Positions 1 to 6,379 of a stretch of 11,869 bases of DNA are shown here, piece by piece (position 1 is the first letter of the stretch; the number at the start of each line of letters is the position of its first letter). This DNA comes from Bacteroidales bacterium (GTDB lineage: Bacteria; Bacteroidota; Bacteroidia; Bacteroidales; ML635J-15). The translations under genes were made by a program, and so were the position numbers. The stretch covers positions 1 through 11,869 of the forward strand of contig SLSH01000242.1 of the NCBI GenBank assembly GCA_007130555.1. The letters run 5' to 3'. The notes under the pieces are model-generated. The model was not told the origin of the DNA and ran no database searches. It saw only the letters and a list, made by a program, of their open reading frames with translations.

Positions 1-38
1 GACTAAAAATAATTATCTATCGGCATTAACCACTGTAG

Positions 39-79
39 AAATAATAATACGTCCTCCTTTGTCGGACTAATTATTATTT
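39..79. repeat. AT-rich palindrome with 16-nt arms
   Basis: The left arm (39-54) reads AAATAATAATACGTCC. The reverse complement of the right arm (64-79) reads AAATAATAATTAGTCC, so 14 of 16 positions pair around a 9-nt loop. Its outer AAATAATAA/TTATTATTT arms resemble those of the palindromes at 212-446 and 6207-6260, but the inner core differs (GTCC/GGAC instead of CTGTCAG). It may belong to the same family of dispersed repeats. Two smaller hairpins follow: TGTCC/GGACA at 101-114 and AACCC/GGGTT at 155-168. No gene is visible in 1-211. Confidence 0.6.
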
Positions 80-211
80 CACATTGGTATAAAATGTGTA
101 TGTCCTGACGGACAATGGAAATGTAAGGTGATATAGTTTTTTTATTAATGTTAAAACCCTAACGGGTTAATGGATTTTTAATAAATTGAAAGTATCTGCG
201 AAACTTCAGTT

Positions 212-446
212 AAAAATAATAACCTGTCAGAACGCTTCGCTAACAATTGGCAATTTAAAAATAATAACGCTGTCATAACGCTTCGCTAACAATTGTCAAT
301 TTGAAAATAATAACGCTGTCAGAATGCTTCGCTAACAATTGTCAATTTGAAAATAATAACGCTGTCAGAATGCTTCGCTAACAATTGTCAATTTGAAAAT
401 AATAACGCTGTCATAACGCTTCGCTAATCTGACAGGTTATTATTTT
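212..446. repeat. Tandem array of five ~46-bp units capped by an inverted copy
   Basis: The word AATAATAAC recurs at 215, 260, 306, 352 and 398, giving periods of 45, 46, 46 and 46 bases. Each unit continues with a CTGTCAG-like word (some copies read CTGTCAT), then GCTTCGCTAA. The internal units then run through ACAATTGTCAATTTG into the next copy. The last unit instead ends with CTGACAGG-TTATTATTTT (429-446), the exact reverse complement of the start of unit 1 (213-230). The whole array therefore has 18-bp perfect inverted ends. Units are near identical, with no unique spacers, so this is not a CRISPR array. A single-copy relative lies at 6207-6260 in the opposite orientation. Confidence 0.9.
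396..446 (-). terminator. Possible terminator hairpin after murF-alr
   Basis: The final array unit folds as a full hairpin. The left arm is 396-413 and the right arm 430-446, paired over about 17 bases with one bulged base and a loop near GCTTCGC. Read on the minus strand it begins 13 bases after the murF-alr stop codon, and the 3' arm ends in TTATTATTTTC. That fits a rho-independent-like 3' end, although the T run is interrupted. Function is inferred from position and structure only. Confidence 0.4.
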
Positions 447-459
447 CACAGCTCCCCAC

Positions 460-2925
460 TCACTCCTGAATATAAACCCTTTTTACTCTTTCGGACAATT
501 TAGTGATAATTTCATAAGCAATTGTATCGAGTTTTTTTGCCATTTTATAAATAGTATTATCCTGTCCGAATATTATTACTTCATCTCCGGTATTTACGTT
601 TATTCCTGTTACATCAATCATGCACATATCCATGCAAATATTTCCGATGGTTTTTGCTTTTTGCTTATTTATGATAACTTCCCAGTTTCCGTTTCCCAGC
701 CTTCTGTCCAATCCGTCTGCGTATCCTACGGGAATTGTTGCAATAACGGAATCTTTTTTTATTTTATCACTTGCATCATAACCTATTGTTTCATTTTTTT
801 TAAGTTTATGAATTTGAGAAACAGTAGTTTTAAAAGTGCTTACAGGAATTAATTTATCCGATAAATCAGGTGTAATTCCGTATAATCCTATACCAAGTCT
901 TACCATATCAAACTGATATTCGGGAAATCTGATAATACCGGCGCTATTTAAAATGTGTTTTAAAGGATTGATATTTAAATTTTCCGTAAAATCATCATAC
1001 ATGGCATTGAATAATTCAACCTGTTTTTTTGTTGTATTGTCGAAGCTTTTCTTATCTGCACCAATTAAATGAGAAAAAACAGATATGATATTAAATTTGC
1101 CGGATTCTTTTATGATTTTTTTCAATTTTGGAATTTCTTCGGATTTAATTCCGAGGCGGTGCATTCCTGTATCAAATTTTATATGTACGGGCAATGATTT
1201 TACCGGAGATTTTTTTAAATATTCTGCAAAATATGTAAGCAAATCTATTGAAAAAATTTCAGGCTCTAATCCGTATTCTATTATTGATAAAATTGAATCT
1301 TTTGACGGATTCATAACCAATATGGGCGTTTTAATTCCGTGTTTTCTCAGTTCAACTGCTTCGTCGGTATATGCTACGGCAAGATAATCAATTCTGTTAT
1401 GCTGTAAAAAAAGTGAAGTTTCCTGATATCCGTTTCCATACGAAAATGCTTTGACTATAGCCATCAGTTTAACATCGGTATTAAGTTTTTGTTTAAAAAA
1501 CTCCAGATTATGTTTCATAAGATTAAAATCTGTTTCTATTACCGTTTCGTGAGATTTATGCTGGAGTTTTTTGCTGATTTTTTCAAATTCAAATTTTCTT
1601 GCACCTTTTAATAAAATACATGAATCGGAAAAATCTTTATAACGAAGATTCTCCAATAGAACAAGAGTATCCGGATAAAATTCGGAATTAGGAGCAAACA
1701 GTTGTCTGTTTTTATACAGGGAATTTCCTATACCTACTAATTTATGTATGTTCTTGTCTTTTATTAATTTAGAAACATCGGAGTATAGCTTTTTTTCATT
1801 GTCGGAACTCTGCAAAATATCCGAAAGAATAATTACCGGTTTTTTGTTTCCTTTTTTTTGATTTAAAAAGTCTAATGCAATTTTTAAACTGTTAATATCC
1901 GAATTATATGTATCGTTAATTATAGTTGAATTGTTTATTCCGTCTAATATCTCCAGACGCATTGCAACAGTTTGAAAATCGCTGAATTTTTTAAGCAAAT
2001 CATTTTCAGGTTTTATATCTAATGCAATCAAGGAGCAAAAACAGGTGATAGCGTTTTCTATAGAACCTTCGTCAATAAAAGGAATTGAAAACTCATAAAA
2101 AGAATTTTTATATTTTAATCTGATTTTTGTGCCGTTTTTCAGTTTTTTAATATTATCAACATTAACAGTTCCCTTGCCTTTTGCCGACCATGATATTTTA
2201 GTTACAGATTTTAAAGATATGTTAATACGGTTAACAAGCATTTCGTTATCTGCACAAAAAACTATTTTCTCACAATTTTTAAATAGTTTTAATTTTTCGG
2301 TAATTTTTTGATTTAAAGACTTAAAATTCTTTTGATGTGCATATCCGATATTTGTAAATATTCCGATTTTGGGTTTGATGATTTTTTCAAGCACCTCCAT
2401 TTCGCCGGGTTCCGAAATTCCCGCTTCTATTATTCCTATTTCAGTATTTTTTTCAATCAACCACAACGATAGCGGAACTCCTATTTTGGAATTAAAACTT
2501 TTTGGACTTCTTACTACATTGTATTTATCCATCAACAACCAAAACAACCATTCTTTTACTATTGTTTTTCCGTTACTGCCTGTAATACCGATTATGGGAA
2601 TATCCGTAAGATTTCTTTTATAGGCAGATAATTTCTGAAGAGCCCTGATGCTGTCATTAACTTTTATAAATCCTGCTTCGGGATATTTTTTAAAGTCAAC
2701 TTCTTCGCTGATTACAAAAGCCCGTACTCCATTTTTATATACTTCATCAATAAATTTATGTCCGTCGTTCTGTATTCCTTTTATCGCAAAAAAAATATTT
2801 TCTTTTGTTTTATATAAATTAATGCTTCTGCTGTCAATAATAATATTTGTCAATTTCTCAATATTATTATTAATATGTTTCCCATTAACAATCCGGGTTA
2901 TTTTTTCAGTGTCAAAATATTGCAT
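460..2925 (-). CDS. murF-alr: Bifunctional MurF ligase / alanine racemase
   Basis: This 821-aa fusion makes two linked steps of cytoplasmic peptidoglycan precursor synthesis: L-Ala to D-Ala racemisation, and ATP-dependent addition of D-Ala-D-Ala to the UDP-MurNAc-tripeptide. Residues 1 to about 455 are MurF, with P-loop GITGSNGKT at 113-121, an EAGISEPGEM segment at 167-176 and the C-terminal ligase region. Residues from about 463 are PLP-dependent Alr. The presumed PLP lysine is K492 in VKAFSYGNG, followed by KFDTGMHRLGI (583-593), FDMVRLGIGLYG (672-683), the likely catalytic Tyr region GYDASDK (715-721), GYADGLDRRL (734-743) and GNICMDMCMID (761-771). The Alr lysine motif departs from the usual VKANAYGHG, but the lysine is kept. 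The length matches the Bacteroidota fusion family. The start lies 3 bases after the tdk stop, so the two are probably cotranscribed. Confidence 0.95.
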   Translation of the reverse strand: MQYFDTEKITRIVNGKHINNNIEKLTNIIIDSRSINLYKTKENIFFAIKGIQNDGHKFIDEVYKNGVRAFVISEEVDFKKYPEAGFIKVNDSIRALQKLSAYKRNLTDIPIIGITGSNGKTIVKEWLFWLLMDKYNVVRSPKSFNSKIGVPLSLWLIEKNTEIGIIEAGISEPGEMEVLEKIIKPKIGIFTNIGYAHQKNFKSLNQKITEKLKLFKNCEKIVFCADNEMLVNRINISLKSVTKISWSAKGKGTVNVDNIKKLKNGTKIRLKYKNSFYEFSIPFIDEGSIENAITCFCSLIALDIKPENDLLKKFSDFQTVAMRLEILDGINNSTIINDTYNSDINSLKIALDFLNQKKGNKKPVIILSDILQSSDNEKKLYSDVSKLIKDKNIHKLVGIGNSLYKNRQLFAPNSEFYPDTLVLLENLRYKDFSDSCILLKGARKFEFEKISKKLQHKSHETVIETDFNLMKHNLEFFKQKLNTDVKLMAIVKAFSYGNGYQETSLFLQHNRIDYLAVAYTDEAVELRKHGIKTPILVMNPSKDSILSIIEYGLEPEIFSIDLLTYFAEYLKKSPVKSLPVHIKFDTGMHRLGIKSEEIPKLKKIIKESGKFNIISVFSHLIGADKKSFDNTTKKQVELFNAMYDDFTENLNINPLKHILNSAGIIRFPEYQFDMVRLGIGLYGITPDLSDKLIPVSTFKTTVSQIHKLKKNETIGYDASDKIKKDSVIATIPVGYADGLDRRLGNGNWEVIINKQKAKTIGNICMDMCMIDVTGINVNTGDEVIIFGQDNTIYKMAKKLDTIAYEIITKLSERVKRVYIQE

Positions 2926-2928
2926 TTA

Positions 2929-3510
2929 TTATTTATTGTTTTTAATAATATTAAAACACTTTCTGCAAAGCGGTTCGTAAATATCTTTTTCTCCTACCAT
3001 TACCAGATCTTCGGATACGGATTTTCTGTGGCTGAATTGAGCAAGATCGCCACATTTCATACAAACCGCATGTACTTTTGTTACAAAGTCTGCGACAGCA
3101 AACATTTGTGGCATAGGTCCGAACGGTTTACCCTGAAAATCCATATCCAGACCTGCAACAATTACTCTGATACCTTTATCTGCAAGAGCTACACAAACAT
3201 CAACAATTCCTGTGTCAAAAAACTGTGCTTCGTCAATACCAACTACATCAACTTTGTCGGCAAGAAGCAAAATATTTGCCGAAGAAGAAACGGGAGTTGA
3301 TCTTATTGAATTGGAATTATGCGAAACAACTTCTTTTTCCGAATATCTGATATCAATCTTCGGTTTGTATATTTCAACCTTTAATTTTGCATATTCGGCT
3401 CTGCGCAAACGTCGTATAAGTTCTTCGGTTTTGCCGGAGAACATAGAACCGGATATTATTTCAATCCATCCTTTTTTTTTATTATTTTTTCCTGATTGTT
3501 CGTAAAACAT
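2929..3510 (-). CDS. tdk: Thymidine kinase, type II
   Basis: This is a 193-aa cytosolic enzyme of pyrimidine salvage that phosphorylates thymidine with ATP. The P-loop GSMFSGKT is at residues 21-28. DEAQFF at 93-98 contains the expected catalytic glutamate E94. A structural zinc site is formed by C150-x2-C153 and C182-x2-C185, flanking the lasso loop that binds the nucleoside. Length and motif order are normal for the bacterial TK1-like family. The N-terminal 14 residues are lysine-rich and unconserved. The chosen start is the only ATG upstream of the P-loop strand that fits, and it has a good -7 element about 39 bases upstream. The gene heads a two-gene operon with murF-alr. Confidence 0.95.
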   Translation of the reverse strand: MFYEQSGKNNKKKGWIEIISGSMFSGKTEELIRRLRRAEYAKLKVEIYKPKIDIRYSEKEVVSHNSNSIRSTPVSSSANILLLADKVDVVGIDEAQFFDTGIVDVCVALADKGIRVIVAGLDMDFQGKPFGPMPQMFAVADFVTKVHAVCMKCGDLAQFSHRKSVSEDLVMVGEKDIYEPLCRKCFNIIKNNK

Positions 3511-3524
3511 ATCAAAAAAATTTA

Positions 3525-3532
3525 TAATTTTG
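3525..3532 (+). promoter_or_regulatory. Candidate -7 element for the 3573 gene
   Basis: TAATTTTG is an exact match to the Bacteroidota -7 consensus TAnnTTTG. It places transcription start near 3539 and leaves a leader of about 34 bases before the ATG at 3573. No good TTTG at the -33 position is visible (the nearest is ATTG at 3495-3498, a little far). In A+T-rich DNA an exact match can occur by chance. Confidence 0.4.
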
Positions 3533-3548
3533 AAAAATAATTCAGATA

Positions 3549-3556
3549 CAAATTTA
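3549..3556 (-). promoter_or_regulatory. Candidate -7 element for tdk-murF-alr
   Basis: On the minus strand this reads TAAATTTG, an exact match to TAnnTTTG. Transcription would begin near 3542, about 30 bases before the tdk ATG. Together with the plus-strand match at 3525-3532 it makes a compact pair of divergent promoters whose -7 elements are 16 bases apart. The -33 element is weak. Confidence 0.4.
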
Positions 3557-3572
3557 TAAATAAAATAATATT

Positions 3573-4283
3573 ATGAAACAATTAAATGACATAAAAGAAA
3601 AAATTAAAGAAATACAGTCGGGAATACAACGAATTGAGAAAGCGGGAATATCTCAAATCGAAAAAGATGTTTTATTATCCGAAATCAGAGATGTTTATAT
3701 GAAAATTGTTGATTTAGAGGAGGTTGCTAAACTGAAACCTGATTCTGTTGAAAAAGAAATTAAAACAGAAGAAGCTCAAAAACAACAAATAAACGAAGAA
3801 AAAACCGATGAACCCGAAGATATTCAAAAACAACCGCAACAGACAGATATAACTGATAATATTGAAAACTTAGCATCTGAATCTCCCGAAGAGACACAAA
3901 AGGACGATAGCCCGAAAGATACACCCGATTTGTTTAACGGCATTAATAAAAATAGAAAAATAATAGGAGAGGAATTGGGCAAAAATAACAAATCCCTTAA
4001 CGAAAAATATGCCGAAGCTTCTACAGGAATTACCGGAAAAATAAATCTGTCTCCGCTTGAGGATATTAAAGCGGGAATTGGAATGGGAGATAAGTTTCTG
4101 TATATTAAAGAGTTATTTAAAAATGATAATGAATTATACAATATAACAATTGATAAATTAAATGAAATGAATTCCATGGACGAAGCTCTGACTTATTTAG
4201 ATGCAAACTTTGACTGGAACGGAGAAGATTCTACCGTGGTTACTTTTTTAAATCTGGTGAAACGAAGGTATGTTGGGAGTTGA
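3573..4283 (+). CDS. Uncharacterised protein, coiled-coil N-terminus and conserved-looking C-terminal domain
   Basis: I do not recognise this 236-aa protein as a named family. Residues 1-60 are a charged, heptad-like helical region (KEKIKEIQSGIQRIEKAG). Residues from about 60 to 135 are a low-complexity linker rich in E, K, Q, D and P and probably disordered. Residues from about 150 to 236 look like a compact folded domain, with PLEDIKAGIGMGDKFLYIKE followed by LFKNDNELYN, a short helix pair, an FDWN turn and a final FLNLVKRRY helix. There is no signal peptide or membrane segment, so it is probably cytoplasmic. It is divergent from tdk and heads the run leading to rsmI and tsaB. Its stop codon TGA (4281-4283) lies inside the repeat tract that begins near 4278. 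I infer a scaffold or adaptor role only loosely, from the architecture. Confidence 0.85.
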   Translation: MKQLNDIKEKIKEIQSGIQRIEKAGISQIEKDVLLSEIRDVYMKIVDLEEVAKLKPDSVEKEIKTEEAQKQQINEEKTDEPEDIQKQPQQTDITDNIENLASESPEETQKDDSPKDTPDLFNGINKNRKIIGEELGKNNKSLNEKYAEASTGITGKINLSPLEDIKAGIGMGDKFLYIKELFKNDNELYNITIDKLNEMNSMDEALTYLDANFDWNGEDSTVVTFLNLVKRRYVGS

Positions 4284-4327
4284 AAGTGGAAAGTTTAAAG
4301 TGGAAAGTTTAAAGTAAAAAAGTGGAA
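4278..4327. repeat. GTTGAAAGTGGAAAGTTTAAA-type repeat tract, left copy
   Basis: The tract is a purine-rich tandem of short units (AGTTGAAAGTGGAA, then GTGGAAAGTTTAAA twice, then AAGTGGAAA). It starts within the last codons of the upstream gene, whose TGA stop is part of the repeat, and ends just before the ATG at 4331. AGTTGAAAGTGGAA (4278-4291) recurs exactly at 4683-4696, on the far side of the four-helix-bundle gene. Confidence 0.8.
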
Positions 4328-4330
4328 ATT

Positions 4331-4681
4331 ATGAAAATAAGTAGGTTTGAAGATATAATTGCATGGCAAAAGTCAAAAATTATGACTGTGAAAATTTATG
4401 CATTGTTTGGAACTAGTAAGGATTATGGTTTTAGAGATCAAATTCAAAGAGCTTCCATTTCTATTATGAATAATATTGCAGAAGGATTTGAGCGGAAGAG
4501 CACTAAGGAATTTAAACACTTTTTGTCTGTTGCTAAGGGTTCGTGTGGCGAAGTTCGCTCGATGCTCATATTAGCTCAAGATTTAAAGATAATTAGTAAT
4601 AATGATTTTATTGAATTACATGCTATCTCAGAAGAGATTTCTCAAATATTATCTGGGTTAATGAAGAGTTTGAGAGTTTGA
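4331..4681 (+). CDS. Four-helix-bundle protein (23S rRNA intervening-sequence protein family)
   Basis: This 116-aa protein of the S23/IVP four-helix-bundle family starts MKISRFEDIIAWQKS. Its central signature is FRDQIQRASISIMNNIAEGF (residues 34-53), followed by ERKSTKEFKHFLSVAKGSCGE (54-74) and a final helix pair. Family members were first found inside 23S rRNA intervening sequences, but in Bacteroidota they often stand alone among protein genes. Their molecular role is unsettled. I prefer the ATG at 4331 over the in-frame GTG at 4322, which lies in the repeat tract and adds only three residues. The gene is bracketed by copies of the same purine-rich repeat, and its last codons and TGA stop lie in the right copy. 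This suggests that gene and repeats arrived as a unit between the 3573 gene and rsmI. Confidence 0.92.
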   Translation: MKISRFEDIIAWQKSKIMTVKIYALFGTSKDYGFRDQIQRASISIMNNIAEGFERKSTKEFKHFLSVAKGSCGEVRSMLILAQDLKIISNNDFIELHAISEEISQILSGLMKSLRV

Positions 4682-4714
4682 AAGTTGAAAGTGGAATGTT
4701 GAGAGTTGAAAGTT
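4663..4714. repeat. GTTGAAAGTGGAA-type repeat tract, right copy
   Basis: From GAAGAGTTTGAGAGTTTGA, inside the last codons of the four-helix-bundle gene, the tract runs through AGTTGAAAGTGGAA (4683-4696) and a further GAGTTGAAAGTT (4703-4714). The 14-base core is an exact direct repeat of 4278-4291. The distance between the two cores is 405 bases, enclosing the whole gene. Confidence 0.8.
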
Positions 4715-4734
4715 AAGAGAAACAGAAAAATCTT

Positions 4735-5406
4735 ATGGGCAAATTATATTTAGTACCGACACCGATAGGAAATCTTGAGGATATTACTTTAAGAGCAATA
4801 AGGATTTTAAAAGAAGTTGATTTTATTCTGGCGGAAGATACACGTAAATCCGGAATATTACTAAAACGCCATGACATCAAAAACAAATTGTCAAGTTATC
4901 ATAAATTTAATGAACATTCAATTACAAAAAATATAATTAATAAAATTTCGGAAGGACAAAATGTTGCTTTGATATCCGACTCGGGTACTCCATCAATTTC
5001 AGATCCGGGTTATCTGATTGTTGTTGAATGTATTAAAAATGAACTGGAAATTGAATGTTTGCCGGGAGCAAGTTCAATTCTGCCTGCACTGGTTTTGTCG
5101 GGATTGCCCAATGACAGATTCGTTTTTGAAGGATTTCTGCCAAAGAAAAAAGGACGACAAACCAGACTGAAAGAACTTGCCGGAGAAAAAAGAACAATGG
5201 TATTTTTTGAATCTCCGCACAGACTCGTAAAAACATTACAGGAATTTTCTGATGTTTTCGGAAATAACAGAAATGCTTCTGTTTCAAGAGAATTAACGAA
5301 AATTTATGAGGAAAATAAACGAGGCGGATTAGAGGATTTGATAAATTATTTTTCCGAAAAAACAGTTAAAGGAGAAATTGTTATTGTAGTAGAAGGGAAA
5401 AAATAA
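4735..5406 (+). CDS. rsmI: 16S rRNA (cytidine1402-2'-O)-methyltransferase
   Basis: This is a 223-aa SAM-dependent methyltransferase of the tetrapyrrole-methylase fold. It 2'-O-methylates C1402 in the decoding centre of 16S rRNA. Visible motifs are LVPTPIGNLEDIT (6-18), AEDTRKSG (33-40), the glycine-rich SDSGTPSISDPGY (81-93), LPGASSILPALVLSGLP (109-125), FEGFLPKKKGR (131-141) and FFESPHRL (157-164). It is shorter than the E. coli enzyme because the C-terminal extension is missing, which I regard as usual for Bacteroidota versions. The ATG chosen directly precedes the first conserved strand. tsaB follows after 9 bases, so the two are probably cotranscribed. Confidence 0.95.
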   Translation: MGKLYLVPTPIGNLEDITLRAIRILKEVDFILAEDTRKSGILLKRHDIKNKLSSYHKFNEHSITKNIINKISEGQNVALISDSGTPSISDPGYLIVVECIKNELEIECLPGASSILPALVLSGLPNDRFVFEGFLPKKKGRQTRLKELAGEKRTMVFFESPHRLVKTLQEFSDVFGNNRNASVSRELTKIYEENKRGGLEDLINYFSEKTVKGEIVIVVEGKK

Positions 5407-5415
5407 TTTCTGTTT

Positions 5416-6123
5416 ATGATTAAGATATTAAATATTGAAACATCAACTGATATTTGCTCGGTTTCGGTTTTTGAAAATCAAGAGTGTAAGGCATTAAAAA
5501 TCAGCGGTAATGACCGTTCTCATTCAAAATTACTGGGAGTGTTTGTTCAGGAAATTTTAAGCGAAACAAAACTTAAACCCGCAGATTTTAATGCAGTTGC
5601 CATAAGTTCGGGACCGGGTTCATATACAGGACTACGAATCGGAACAAGTCTTGCAAAAGGCTTTTGTTACGGAGCAAACATCCCGCTTATTGCAGTTAAT
5701 ACATTAAAATTAATGGCATATATGGCAATAAAAAAATATAAGGATTCAGACGAAAACCGGCTTATAATTCCTATGATTGATGCAAAAAGACAGGAGGTTT
5801 ACAACGCGGTTTTTGATAATGAACTGAATATAATTTCAGATACAAATGCCTTGATACTTGAAAAAAAATCTTTTGAAAAATATGAAAACAAAAAACTGAT
5901 AATATGCGGAAACGGCTCGGATAAATGTAAAGAGATTGTTTACGGTAAAAATATTGAATATTTAGAAGGGGTTTTTCCCTCGGCTGAACTTATGGGATTT
6001 TTTGCAATGGATTTATATAATAAAAAAGACTTTGTTGATACGGCATATTTTGAACCGCTGTATTTAAAAGATTTTATTGCAACAATACCAAAAAATAAAG
6101 TTTTAAATATTAAAAAACAGTAA
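5416..6123 (+). CDS. tsaB: tRNA t6A threonylcarbamoyladenosine synthesis protein TsaB
   Basis: This 235-aa member of the ASKHA superfamily is the non-catalytic partner of TsaD. With TsaD and TsaE it forms the complex that transfers threonylcarbamoyl to A37 of ANN-decoding tRNAs. The N-terminal LNIETSTDICSVSV strand-turn (5-18) is the phosphate-1-like region. ISSGPGSYTGLRIG (63-76) is the family signature, MIDAKRQEVYNAVF (120-133) follows, and EPLYLKDF (213-220) closes the domain. The length is typical. It sits 9 bases after rsmI, linking rRNA and tRNA modification genes in one run. The next gene is convergent. Confidence 0.95.
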   Translation: MIKILNIETSTDICSVSVFENQECKALKISGNDRSHSKLLGVFVQEILSETKLKPADFNAVAISSGPGSYTGLRIGTSLAKGFCYGANIPLIAVNTLKLMAYMAIKKYKDSDENRLIIPMIDAKRQEVYNAVFDNELNIISDTNALILEKKSFEKYENKKLIICGNGSDKCKEIVYGKNIEYLEGVFPSAELMGFFAMDLYNKKDFVDTAYFEPLYLKDFIATIPKNKVLNIKKQ

Positions 6124-6206
6124 ATTATAAGTTTTCAACAGTTCCGACCTCTTTTTGCGATTTTCTTCAAATACACCAAAGCCATTGCATTGGAGTTAAC
6201 AATTTT

Positions 6207-6260
6207 AAAAATAATAACCTGTCAGATTAGCAAAGCGGTTCTGACAGCGTTATTATTTTT
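6207..6260. repeat. Dispersed palindrome, possible bidirectional terminator
   Basis: The left arm is 6207-6225 (AAAAATAATAACCTGTCAG) and the right arm 6241-6260. They pair over 19 bases with one bulged base and a 15-nt loop. The sequence is nearly the reverse complement of the final unit of the array at 396-446, including the GCTTCGC-like loop. It lies between the convergent tsaB and amrS genes, with A-rich DNA on its left and T-rich DNA on its right on both strands. It could therefore terminate transcription from either side. I see nothing else in 6124-6379. Confidence 0.75.
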
Positions 6261-6379
6261 TATATTCGTGTCAAACTCCGCTACTGTTGATTAATACAAA
6301 TTCAGGAAGCTTCAGTATAGATATTGCGGTAGCGTGGGCTATTTCAGGATTTATAAACTTTATTATTATATAGTAAAAC

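Noticed and set aside
212..446. CRISPR array
   Set aside because: The units are near identical over their whole 46 bases with no unique spacers, there are no cas genes, and the last unit closes as an inverted palindrome.
2648..3505. Plus-strand frames of 84-141 codons opposite murF-alr and tdk
   Set aside because: They are antisense shadows of well-supported genes, with low-complexity S/I/F-rich translations and no recognisable domain.
3824..4177. Minus-strand frame of 117 codons
   Set aside because: It lies wholly within and opposite to the 236-aa gene and is S/L/F/I-rich, as expected from the reverse of a K/E-rich sequence.
4322..4330. GTG start for the four-helix-bundle gene
   Set aside because: It lies in the repeat tract and adds only three residues before an ATG that gives the family-typical N-terminus.
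6261..6379. CGCTAC/GTAGCG inverted words near the amrS stop
   Set aside because: There are only six paired bases separated by about 50, which is not significant.
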